The notes under the pieces: model-generated
The model's database searches: none
The model's input: only the letters and a program-made list of their open reading frames with translations
What the model was told of the DNA's origin: nothing
Shown here: positions 25,255 to 32,011 of the stretch, in pieces
Numbering within the stretch: position 1 is the stretch's first letter
Layout of the letters: each line of letters starts with the position of its first letter
Program-made: the position numbers and the translations under genes
Assembly (NCBI GenBank): GCA_023700245.1
Contig: JAJPRE010000017.1
Location: forward strand, 1-32,011
Reading direction: 5' to 3'
DNA: 32,011 bases
Source: Candidatus Thalassarchaeaceae archaeon
Lineage (GTDB): Archaea > Thermoplasmatota > Poseidoniia > Poseidoniales > Thalassarchaeaceae

Positions 25255-25881
25255 TTAGTATTGTACTGGTCCCGGATCTATACTTCTCCAAAGGTACCAT
25301 GTAGCAATAGTTCTCCATGGTGCCCATTTATCAGTAAGCTCTATTATTTCGGACTTATCCATTTTTTCTCCACTGTTGTATATCTTTTCTAATGCCCTTA
25401 TAGCCCCTATGTCACCCATTGGAAATATGTCTGGCCTTAATAATGTAAAAATTAATATCATTTCAGCGGTCCAAATTCCAACGCCTCTAATTTTCGTAAG
25501 TTTTTCTATGACTAAATCATTAGTTAATTCATTCCAATCTACTGAATGATATTCATTAATCCAGATTTTTGATATTTCCTTAATATACTCAACTTTCCTA
25601 TGTGAAAGTCCACAACTATGTAATTCTAAATTATCTTTTGATGATATTATTGATGGTGTAATTTGTGTTACCTTTTCCAGTAATCTATTCCATACAGTGT
25701 CTGCAGCCTTGACTGATATTTGCTGCCCGACAACCGATCGAATCAAAGTCATAAAAATATCATCCTTAGTTTTTAGAGATGGGTATTCATACAAATTAAT
25801 TAATTCAGCCATATTTGGATCTAAATTCTTCAAATGTGACTTCCCTTCTTCCCAATATTTTGGTGCATTATTGCTAATCAT
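25255..25881 (-). CDS. HhH-GPD DNA glycosylase, AlkA/3-methyladenine type
   Basis: This enzyme removes alkylated purines in base-excision repair. The helix-hairpin-helix is LTKIRGVGIWTAEMIL (128-143), followed by FPMGDIGAIRAL with the catalytic Asp at 157. The earlier SVVGQQISVKAADTVWNRL (49-67) is the conserved helix pair of the AlkA branch. No iron-sulphur cysteines follow the catalytic region, which argues against the EndoIII/MutY type. Length 208 aa equals a stripped AlkA without the N-terminal beta domain. It starts one base after the rtcB stop, so it is co-transcribed with the RNA ligase. Substrate range cannot be read from the sequence. Confidence 0.9.
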   Translation of the reverse strand: MISNNAPKYWEEGKSHLKNLDPNMAELINLYEYPSLKTKDDIFMTLIRSVVGQQISVKAADTVWNRLLEKVTQITPSIISSKDNLELHSCGLSHRKVEYIKEISKIWINEYHSVDWNELTNDLVIEKLTKIRGVGIWTAEMILIFTLLRPDIFPMGDIGAIRALEKIYNSGEKMDKSEIIELTDKWAPWRTIATWYLWRSIDPGPVQY

Positions 25882-25882
25882 A

Positions 25883-27355
25883 TCACCCCTTTATTACCGC
25901 AAATGGTCTTAGTCTTGCAACAGGCCTTGCTAATTCTGCCTTATGAGTTAATTCTATTACTTCATCTACATTTTTATATGCTTCAGGTGCTTCCTCAGAA
26001 AGAACATTTGGAGTCTTCACATTTACATAAATTCCCTTTTCTTCCAAACTCTTCATCAACTTTACGGAATCAATGCTATTTCTGGCTGCCGTCCTAGATA
26101 ATTTTCTTCCTGCACCATGGCATGATGAAGAAAATGCATTATTTGATCCTTTTTTTGGACCTGCAAGGACCCATGAGGCAGTACCCATATCGCCCGGAAC
26201 TAAAACAGGTTGACCAATCTCAGAAAATCGTGGAGCTAATTCATTGTGGTCTCCGCCCAAAGCCCTAGTAGCACCTTTTCTGTGGACGCAACATTTACAT
26301 GATTTTCCATTAATATTATGATTTTCAATTTTTGCAATATTGTGACTAACGTCATATATTAATTCCAAATTACTATCTCTTCCTAAAATTTCTCTAAGTG
26401 CCAACCTTAGCCTTTGAGTAAGTGCCGAACGGTTAGCAAATGCATAATTGCCAGCAGCATTCATTGAATCTACGTAATCTTTACCTTCTTTGCTAAATAT
26501 TGGTGCAGCTGCTAATTGTCTATCAGATATTTCCATATTCCACTCTGGAGCATGCCAAATATCTCCTCTTTTTTCGTATTTCGACTCTATTGAATTCACA
26601 TGTTCGGAACAAACTTGATGCCCCAGGCCTCTGGAGCCAGTATGGATCATTGCAGTAATCTGGCCAATTCTCAATCCAAAAGATTTAGCAGCTTCTTTAT
26701 CTACAATTTTATCTACAATTTGTAATTCAAGAAAATGATTTCCAGAACCCAATGTTCCTAAAGCACTCATCCCTCTTTTCATGGCGCGTTCACTTAATTT
26801 TCTTTCTTCACAATTAAGTAACCCATTAGATTCAATATTTAACAAATCTCTCGATTCTCCCCATCCAAGTTCCACGGCCGCCGATGCTCCTTCAGAGAGG
26901 ATATATTCTAGTTCTGTATCATTTAATGATACCCCTCCTTTCCTTGTTGCACCTGAAGGTATCATTTTTGCTAATTTTTTTGATAAATCTTTGATATCTA
27001 TGTCATTTATTCCAATATCTAACGAGCAAAGCCTTACGCCGCAATTGATGTCAAATCCCACCCCACCGGGGGAAATCGATCCACCTAAATCTCCATCTTC
27101 AATATCTGTTGCAACTACTCCTCCTATTGGAAATCCGTAACCAAAGTGCCAATCAGCCATTGCCCACGCATTACCTATTATTCCTGGAAGTGATGCAGTA
27201 TTGATTACTTGATTAGGGGATCTATCATCTTTATGTTCTTTCAAATGCTTCTCATCTGTTATCATTATTGCGTCCGTCAACATCCTTCCATGTTTTTTAA
27301 TTCGCATTTTGCCCGGACCAAATGGCTCAATAAATTCTCTCCATTCTCCATCCAT
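25883..27355 (-). CDS. rtcB: tRNA-splicing ligase RtcB
   Basis: RtcB joins tRNA exon halves (2',3'-cyclic phosphate to 5'-OH) using GTP and Mn2+. The 490-aa protein holds the full active site: SPGGVGFDINCGVRL (95-109; D102, C105), GSGNHFLELQ (203-212; H207), MIHTGSRGLGHQ (236-247; H238), YDVSHNIAK (334-342; H338) and SCHGAGR (411-417), where H413 is the predicted guanylylated histidine. CCVHRKGATRALG (355-367) is the conserved nucleotide-site loop. Family length is about 480 in archaea. No intein is present, although RtcB of some archaea has one. ATG 27355 is used. The Archease activator is not in the window. The AlkA-like gene follows after 1 bp. Confidence 0.97.
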   Translation of the reverse strand: MDGEWREFIEPFGPGKMRIKKHGRMLTDAIMITDEKHLKEHKDDRSPNQVINTASLPGIIGNAWAMADWHFGYGFPIGGVVATDIEDGDLGGSISPGGVGFDINCGVRLCSLDIGINDIDIKDLSKKLAKMIPSGATRKGGVSLNDTELEYILSEGASAAVELGWGESRDLLNIESNGLLNCEERKLSERAMKRGMSALGTLGSGNHFLELQIVDKIVDKEAAKSFGLRIGQITAMIHTGSRGLGHQVCSEHVNSIESKYEKRGDIWHAPEWNMEISDRQLAAAPIFSKEGKDYVDSMNAAGNYAFANRSALTQRLRLALREILGRDSNLELIYDVSHNIAKIENHNINGKSCKCCVHRKGATRALGGDHNELAPRFSEIGQPVLVPGDMGTASWVLAGPKKGSNNAFSSSCHGAGRKLSRTAARNSIDSVKLMKSLEEKGIYVNVKTPNVLSEEAPEAYKNVDEVIELTHKAELARPVARLRPFAVIKG

Positions 27356-27458
27356 GCCCCAACGTCATATGGCTACCCTTTCAACTCGACGGGCAAATAT
27401 TAGGCACTGACTTCAAGACTAATTGCTAAATCGGAGGGTCAAAGGTCGATGTGATATT
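27356..27458. promoter_or_regulatory. Divergent gap between rtcB and alaS
   Basis: About 100 bp separate the two start codons. A weak TATA-like CAAATATTAG at 27394-27403 could start the alaS mRNA near 27424. GGAGGG at 27433-27438 looks like a ribosome site but is about 20 nt from the accepted alaS ATG with no in-frame start closer, so its role is unclear. I see no hairpin or repeat here. Confidence 0.25.
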
Positions 27459-30329
27459 ATGCCATTCGGAGATGTCGATATACCATTTTGGAGTGAATCA
27501 GGCCATCATCGTAAAAATTGTATTGTAACAAATCTCAAATTTTGGACTAGGGATGAAGATAGGAAGACGTGCGGAGATTCAACTGCTGACCCTTATACTT
27601 TCATTGGAAATCCAATTATCAAAGGTTACTCAATGAGGGGTAAAGAATTAAAAGATGCGATGAGAAAAACTTTTCTTTCATACTTCTCAGAACGTAATCA
27701 CACAATTATTACTCCATATCCGGTGATAGCAAGATGGCGCGACGACATACATTTAACAATCGCTAGTATAGCAGATTTTCAGCCACATGTTACGAGTGGT
27801 CAAGCACCTCCTCCAGCCAATCCATTGACTATAAGTCAGCCATGTATTAGATTAACTGATGTTGCAGCTGTCGGACGTTCAGGTAGGCATTTATCTACCT
27901 TCGAAATGATGGCACATCATGCATTCAACAGGCCAAAAAAAGGTAATGTAGTATATTGGATAGATCAATGTGTACGTTATTGTGATGATATGTTAATTGA
28001 AACATTTAAAATTCCTCCTAATGAAATTACCTATGTTGAGAATCCATGGTCAGGAGGAGGTAATGCCGGACCTGCTCTAGAAGTAATTGTGGGAGGACTG
28101 GAATTGGCTACTTTAGTTTTTATGAATTTAGAAGAGCATGAGGATGGAGATATAGAAATTAAGGGAATTAAATATAGGGAAATGGAACTCCAAATAATAG
28201 ATACTGGATATGGATTAGAAAGATTTTGTTGGGCTGCTGCAGGAACTCCAAATATTTATGAAGCGATTTATCCGGAATCTGTTAATTGGCTTAAAGAAAT
28301 AATTGGTTATCAAGATTCCATTCAATCAATGGAAATAGATGTTGATCTAAATCTTTTACTGGGAGAAATTTCTCGTTTATCTGGAATTCTTAATATTGAT
28401 GTAGGTACGGATGTTGATTCATTATATGACATACTCATATCAAGATTAAGAGAATCTGGATTTCAATTATCTGTCAAAGAATTAAAAATGATAACTGAAC
28501 CTCTATCTTCGATATATGCTATCCCTGATCATATGCATGCCATATGTAACATGTTAGGCGATGGCTTAGTCCCAAGTAATGCCAAAGCTGGTTATTTGTT
28601 AAGGATGCTCGCGAGGAGAGTCTGCCGAATGAAGGACAATATTGGAGTCACAGTACCTCTTGCCGTCTTGGGCTCCAAACATATTGAAAACTATCTAGAT
28701 ATGAATTCATTCGTTCAGTCACAAGAAAGAATCTTTGAAATTCTTGAACTAGAGGAAAGAAAATATTATGAGATGTTACGTAAAGGAGAATCAGCTGTTA
28801 AAACTGCATTAAAAGACTTTTCAAAAAATATATTCGAACTTCCAGACAAGATATTATTCAGACTTTCCGAAGAAAGAGGACTCAATCCAGAAATGGCTAT
28901 ATCTATAGCAAATAGTTTAGGTTGGAATAATTTAACCGTTCGTGTTGGATTTTCAGCAGATATGGCGGCAAGAAATGCCATCATGACAAAAAATGCTTCA
29001 AAAATGAAAAAAAATGCTTTATTATTTAATTCACTTTCCAAAACCTCATTGGATTATTATCAAGATACGAAAAATATGAATTTTGATGCCCAAGTTATTG
29101 ATTCCATAGAACTATCAAAGGTGCAATTACAATCATTAAATTTTTCTAATGAAGTTGAGGAATTTCCTACTCATGCAATCATCCTTGATAGGACTCTATT
29201 TTATCCAGAAGGCGGAGGTCAATTAGGTGATCAAGGATTTTTAATACAAGATAATAAAAAAATAAAAGTTTTTGATACAAAAATATATGATGGTATGGTA
29301 TTGCATTTTACTAATTGCAGTTTGCCAATTGACTTAATTTCTGGTAGTGTTAATTGGGATCGTCGTAAACAATTGATGGATCATCATACTGCAATACACA
29401 TTATTGGAGGTGCAACTAGGGAATTACTGGGCCCTCATATATGGCAAGCAGGATCCAATAAAGGGGAAATGTATGCAAGACTCGATGTTACTCATTATTC
29501 CAGAATTAGCCGGGATATGTTGGATAAAATCGAAGACAGAGCTAATGAAATTATTATCAAAAATTTAAATATTGAAAAATTATTACTCAATCGAGGTGAT
29601 GCAGATAAGCGTTTCAACTTTGATATATATCAAGGTGGACCTCCTAAATATGATCAAATTAGAATCATTAAAATCGGTGATTTTGATATTCAAGCCTGCG
29701 GAGGAACGCATCACGATAAAACTGGATTAATAGGGGAGCTACGTATAATACGTTCGAGTCAAGTCCAAGACGGGGTAGAACGTCTGCAGGTTGTGGCCGG
29801 TGATACTGCACGTGAACATGCTCGCCTTCAAGAACAAATTTTGTCAGAAACATCTGATATTTTGGGGATCAATGTGGAAGACCTTCCCAAAACGGTATTG
29901 AGATTCTTTGAAGAATGGAAATCGCAACAAAAAAGAATAGAAGAATTAGAAGGAGAAATCGTGAGATTAAGAACTACGGGAACCAGCAATGAATCATCTG
30001 AAATAGATGGTGTAAGGTATGTTATCATGGAAGCTAAAGGAGATTCAAGGAAAATGATGGGCATGCTTGGAGAATTAACCAGAGACTCTAAAATGCCCAC
30101 TTTAGCAATATTGGGTAGCCGTGAAGGAGGAGGGAAATTAATTGTCGCATGCACTGAAAACTCATTAGCATCTACTCGCCATAATGCTGTCGAAATATTA
30201 AACCAAATTTCGATTCATATTGATGGAGGAGGAGGGGGAAAACCTTCATTTGCCCAGGGCGGCGGTTCAAATGCCAATGGAATACCGGATTCTCTTTCTC
30301 ATGCACGTCAAATATTAGGAATTAAATAA
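27459..30329 (+). CDS. alaS: Alanyl-tRNA synthetase, archaeal type
   Basis: AlaRS charges tRNA-Ala and edits Ser/Gly mistakes. The N-terminal extension with FWTRDEDRKTCGD (29-41) and YTFIGNP is specific to archaeal AlaRS. Class II motifs follow (ITPYPVIARWRDDIHLTIAS; RLTDVAAVGRSGRHLSTFEM; LQIIDTGYGLERF). The editing domain has H643-x3-H647 (HHTAIHI) and C747-x3-H751 (ACGGTHHDKTG), the zinc set. The C-terminal DHHA1 region has a coiled coil (QQKRIEELEGEIVRL) and GGGGGKPSFAQGGG. Length from ATG 27459 is 956 aa, normal for archaea. The frame extends 12 codons further to TTG 27423, but similarity starts at MPFGDVDIPF. A class I aminotransferase follows. Confidence 0.96.
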   Translation: MPFGDVDIPFWSESGHHRKNCIVTNLKFWTRDEDRKTCGDSTADPYTFIGNPIIKGYSMRGKELKDAMRKTFLSYFSERNHTIITPYPVIARWRDDIHLTIASIADFQPHVTSGQAPPPANPLTISQPCIRLTDVAAVGRSGRHLSTFEMMAHHAFNRPKKGNVVYWIDQCVRYCDDMLIETFKIPPNEITYVENPWSGGGNAGPALEVIVGGLELATLVFMNLEEHEDGDIEIKGIKYREMELQIIDTGYGLERFCWAAAGTPNIYEAIYPESVNWLKEIIGYQDSIQSMEIDVDLNLLLGEISRLSGILNIDVGTDVDSLYDILISRLRESGFQLSVKELKMITEPLSSIYAIPDHMHAICNMLGDGLVPSNAKAGYLLRMLARRVCRMKDNIGVTVPLAVLGSKHIENYLDMNSFVQSQERIFEILELEERKYYEMLRKGESAVKTALKDFSKNIFELPDKILFRLSEERGLNPEMAISIANSLGWNNLTVRVGFSADMAARNAIMTKNASKMKKNALLFNSLSKTSLDYYQDTKNMNFDAQVIDSIELSKVQLQSLNFSNEVEEFPTHAIILDRTLFYPEGGGQLGDQGFLIQDNKKIKVFDTKIYDGMVLHFTNCSLPIDLISGSVNWDRRKQLMDHHTAIHIIGGATRELLGPHIWQAGSNKGEMYARLDVTHYSRISRDMLDKIEDRANEIIIKNLNIEKLLLNRGDADKRFNFDIYQGGPPKYDQIRIIKIGDFDIQACGGTHHDKTGLIGELRIIRSSQVQDGVERLQVVAGDTAREHARLQEQILSETSDILGINVEDLPKTVLRFFEEWKSQQKRIEELEGEIVRLRTTGTSNESSEIDGVRYVIMEAKGDSRKMMGMLGELTRDSKMPTLAILGSREGGGKLIVACTENSLASTRHNAVEILNQISIHIDGGGGGKPSFAQGGGSNANGIPDSLSHARQILGIK

Positions 30330-30352
30330 CAAGTTTGAAAATTTAAGTGGTG

Positions 30353-30361
30353 AAATAATAT
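30353..30361 (+). promoter_or_regulatory. Possible TATA element of aminotransferase gene
   Basis: AAATAATAT lies about 50 bp before ATG 30407. A start of transcription about 26 bp downstream would give a leader of some 25 nt. GTTTTTC at 30362-30368 just after it may end the alaS transcript. Both calls rest on A/T pattern only. Confidence 0.22.
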
Positions 30362-30406
30362 GTTTTTCTCCGTCAATTTGATGTTAGAAGCCCCCTCGGA
30401 ATTAAC

Positions 30407-31609
30407 ATGGAAGAGATGATTGATGTTTCATCACGTGCATCAAAAATTGAATATGCAATCCGTGATGTAGTTGTTCCTGCTATAGAATTGGAATCCAAAG
30501 GGCACGAAATAATACGGCTGAATATTGGTGATCCATTGGCTTATGAAGGCTTATCGACTCCTCCGCATATGATTGCTGCTTTCAAAGATGCATTGGACAT
30601 GCAGGAGAATGGCTATGGCCCATCTTATGGAATTCCAGAATTGAGGCATGCGATTTCAATTAGTGAATCATCAAAAGGCTGGATTTGTAATGATGATGAC
30701 GTATATGTTACTCATGGAGTTACTGAAGCATTACAAATAATATTTGCAGCATTTCTTAATGAGGGCGACACTGTACTTGCACCAGGGCCGCATTATCCGC
30801 CATACATGGCGTATCCTCAAATGTATGGTGCTAATACTGTAGAATACAGATTAAAATCTTCAGATGGATGGAAAATAGATTTAGCAGATATCTCATCAAA
30901 AATGAATTCAAATGTACGTTTGCTTGTATTAATTAATCCGAATAATCCTACGGGAAATGTTGCTACAGTTGAAGAAATAGATGCTTTAATAAAAATTGCT
31001 AATGAATGGCCCCAATGTACAATAATAGCTGACGAAATATATGATGGTCTTGATTTTTCTGGTAACATGATTTCTGTTGCATCTCGTTCTAATGAAACTC
31101 CTGTTATAGTTTTAAATGGCGTTTCAAAGGTTTATTTTGCTCCAGGTTGGAGAGTTGGTTATTTGGCAATACATGATCCAAAAAATGTCTTATCGCTAGT
31201 GAGAGATGGAATTGAGAGGCTGCTCAGAAGCCGACTTTGTGCATCAACTCCGGCACAATACGGATTTTTAGCAGGTTTAAATGGAGATAAATCGTGGTTA
31301 ACTAATCATAGATTAACAATAAAAAATAGACTTGATTACTGCATAGAAAGAATTTCACAAATAGATGGCCTAGATTGTGAACCTCCGGGAGCAGCTTTTT
31401 ATTTATTTGTAAAAATAACTAAGCCACATTTATCTTCGGATGATAAGAATTTTGTCTTAGATCTTTTACATAAAAAACATGTACTTGTTGTACATGGTTC
31501 TGGGTTTTCTCCAGAATTTGGAAATGGTCATTTTAGGATGGTCTGTTTACCTAAGATAGAAATTCTAGATATCGCATTTAACAGAATTTCTGAATTTCTA
31601 AGTGATTAA
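30407..31609 (+). CDS. Class I/II PLP-dependent aminotransferase
   Basis: Fold type I aminotransferase of the alanine/aspartate group (AlaA/AspC-like), moving amino groups between amino acids and 2-oxo acids in the cytosol. Visible motifs: IRLNIGDPLAYEG (substrate-side N-terminus), YGPSYGIPELRHAI, NPNNPTG (177-183), IIADEIYDGL (the Asp pairing with pyridine N), NGVSKVYFAPGWRVGY with PLP lysine K241, and HFRMVCLP with the Arg that binds the substrate carboxylate. Length 400 aa is standard. The exact amino-acid substrate cannot be read. Sequence style and position after alaS make alanine plausible. ATG 30416 is an alternative start. The next gene starts one base after its stop. Confidence 0.9.
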   Translation: MEEMIDVSSRASKIEYAIRDVVVPAIELESKGHEIIRLNIGDPLAYEGLSTPPHMIAAFKDALDMQENGYGPSYGIPELRHAISISESSKGWICNDDDVYVTHGVTEALQIIFAAFLNEGDTVLAPGPHYPPYMAYPQMYGANTVEYRLKSSDGWKIDLADISSKMNSNVRLLVLINPNNPTGNVATVEEIDALIKIANEWPQCTIIADEIYDGLDFSGNMISVASRSNETPVIVLNGVSKVYFAPGWRVGYLAIHDPKNVLSLVRDGIERLLRSRLCASTPAQYGFLAGLNGDKSWLTNHRLTIKNRLDYCIERISQIDGLDCEPPGAAFYLFVKITKPHLSSDDKNFVLDLLHKKHVLVVHGSGFSPEFGNGHFRMVCLPKIEILDIAFNRISEFLSD

Positions 31610-31610
31610 G

Positions 31611-32011
31611 ATGTCCTTTATTTCCATTTTTTTACGGTTTTTTAAAAGGATTAAATCACATGAGGAGGATTATGATCTTTCATCCAGATGGGTTCATTAT
31701 TCAAATGGATTAATATTAGATTCAAAAAATTCTGGACAAGCAGTTTGGCTGGTAGGCTCAATATGGTTTGAAAAATGGTTCCATAGTTTAGAGGAAAAAT
31801 TAGAATTATCATTAGGTAAAAGACTTATCCAAGCTTCTTCAGAAGAATTAGAGTATTATCTAGTATCTAATAAAATCCATGCGCCAAAAAATAATAATAT
31901 CGATGATTGGAAATTCCTTATGAGGGATTTCCATCAAAAAGGTTTAGGTACATTTTCATTTTATGAAGAAGATGATGCTGATATTAAATTATTAATTACA
32001 GACTATTCTAA
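31611..32011 (+). CDS. Hypothetical protein, 3'-truncated by window edge
   Basis: The frame opens with ATG at 31611, one base after the aminotransferase stop, and stays open for 133 codons to the right edge. The first residues, MSFISIFLRFFKRIKSHEED, form a hydrophobic-basic helix that could associate with the membrane. The rest is soluble, with strand-like QAVWLVGSIWFEKWF and acidic patches (SEELEYYL, FYEEDDADIKLL). I do not recognise the family. Tight coupling to the aminotransferase suggests co-expression. Confidence 0.6.
   Translation, partial: MSFISIFLRFFKRIKSHEEDYDLSSRWVHYSNGLILDSKNSGQAVWLVGSIWFEKWFHSLEEKLELSLGKRLIQASSEELEYYLVSNKIHAPKNNNIDDWKFLMRDFHQKGLGTFSFYEEDDADIKLLITDYS

Noticed and set aside
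25883-27355. Intein in RtcB
   Set aside because: All active-site blocks appear at normal spacing in 490 residues, with no splicing-domain insertion.
27423-27458. TTG start 12 codons before alaS ATG
   Set aside because: The extra residues are basic and unlike AlaRS N-termini. The ATG at 27459 fits the family.

Overview
This AT-rich window (roughly one third G+C by eye) is archaeal chromosome. The archaeal markers are RNA polymerase subunit E' (Rpb7) next to Spt4, ribosomal proteins S24e and S27ae, the archaeal-type D-aminoacyl-tRNA deacylase DtdA, an HVO_0476-type zinc protein, an archaeal-type alanyl-tRNA synthetase with an N-terminal extension, and RtcB ligase. The very tight packing, the low G+C, the giant signal-peptide/TM-anchored surface proteins and a proline dehydrogenase suggest a planktonic marine Thermoplasmatota-type archaeon such as Poseidoniales (Marine Group II) or a relative. 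That placement is inference and needs a marker-gene tree.

Layout. 1-1690 (minus, runs off the left edge): secreted Ycf48/BNR-type beta-propeller joined in one frame to the start of an amino-acid ABC permease. 1804-2721: purC. 2724-9142 (minus): an operon of a 1,925-codon surface protein (FG-GAP-like propeller, CARDB-like and further beta-sandwich modules, C-terminal TM and 89-residue tail) followed by an unknown 208-aa protein. 9143-9295: divergent promoter region with a pyrimidine/purine-rich leader that can fold in competing ways ahead of rpoE. 9296-10560: rpoE-spt4-rps24e-rps27ae information-processing operon. 10548-11564 (minus): unknown intracellular propeller-like protein overlapping both neighbours. 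11540-13491: dtdA and proline dehydrogenase, coupled by an ATGA overlap. 13478-14092 (minus): HVO_0476-like zinc protein. 14169-14957: Rossmann methyltransferase-like protein, divergent from it, with two mirror-image promoter-like boxes between. 14984-17327 (minus): six-TM zinc-ribbon membrane protein followed by a membrane-anchored subtilisin. 17328-17779: gene-poor stretch holding a perfect operator-like palindrome, tRNA-Ser(GGA) on minus and tRNA-Thr(GGT) on plus, both with CCA encoded. 17780-24955: second giant surface protein (2,391 codons). 25015-25254: small acidic coiled-coil protein. 25255-27355 (minus): rtcB followed by an AlkA-like DNA glycosylase. 27459-32011: alaS, a class I aminotransferase, and a partial unknown gene leaving the right edge.

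How it fits together. Most of the window is housekeeping: purine synthesis, transcription, translation, tRNA charging, proofreading and splicing, and base repair. Interspersed are cell-surface genes: two giant anchored proteins, a surface protease, an uptake permease with an outside propeller, and a zinc-ribbon membrane protein. This fits a heterotroph living on proteins and amino acids. I saw no insertion sequence, phage gene, CRISPR array or rRNA. The most unusual items are the propeller-permease fusion, the competing hairpins ahead of rpoE, and the mirror-symmetric promoter boxes at 14115-14148.
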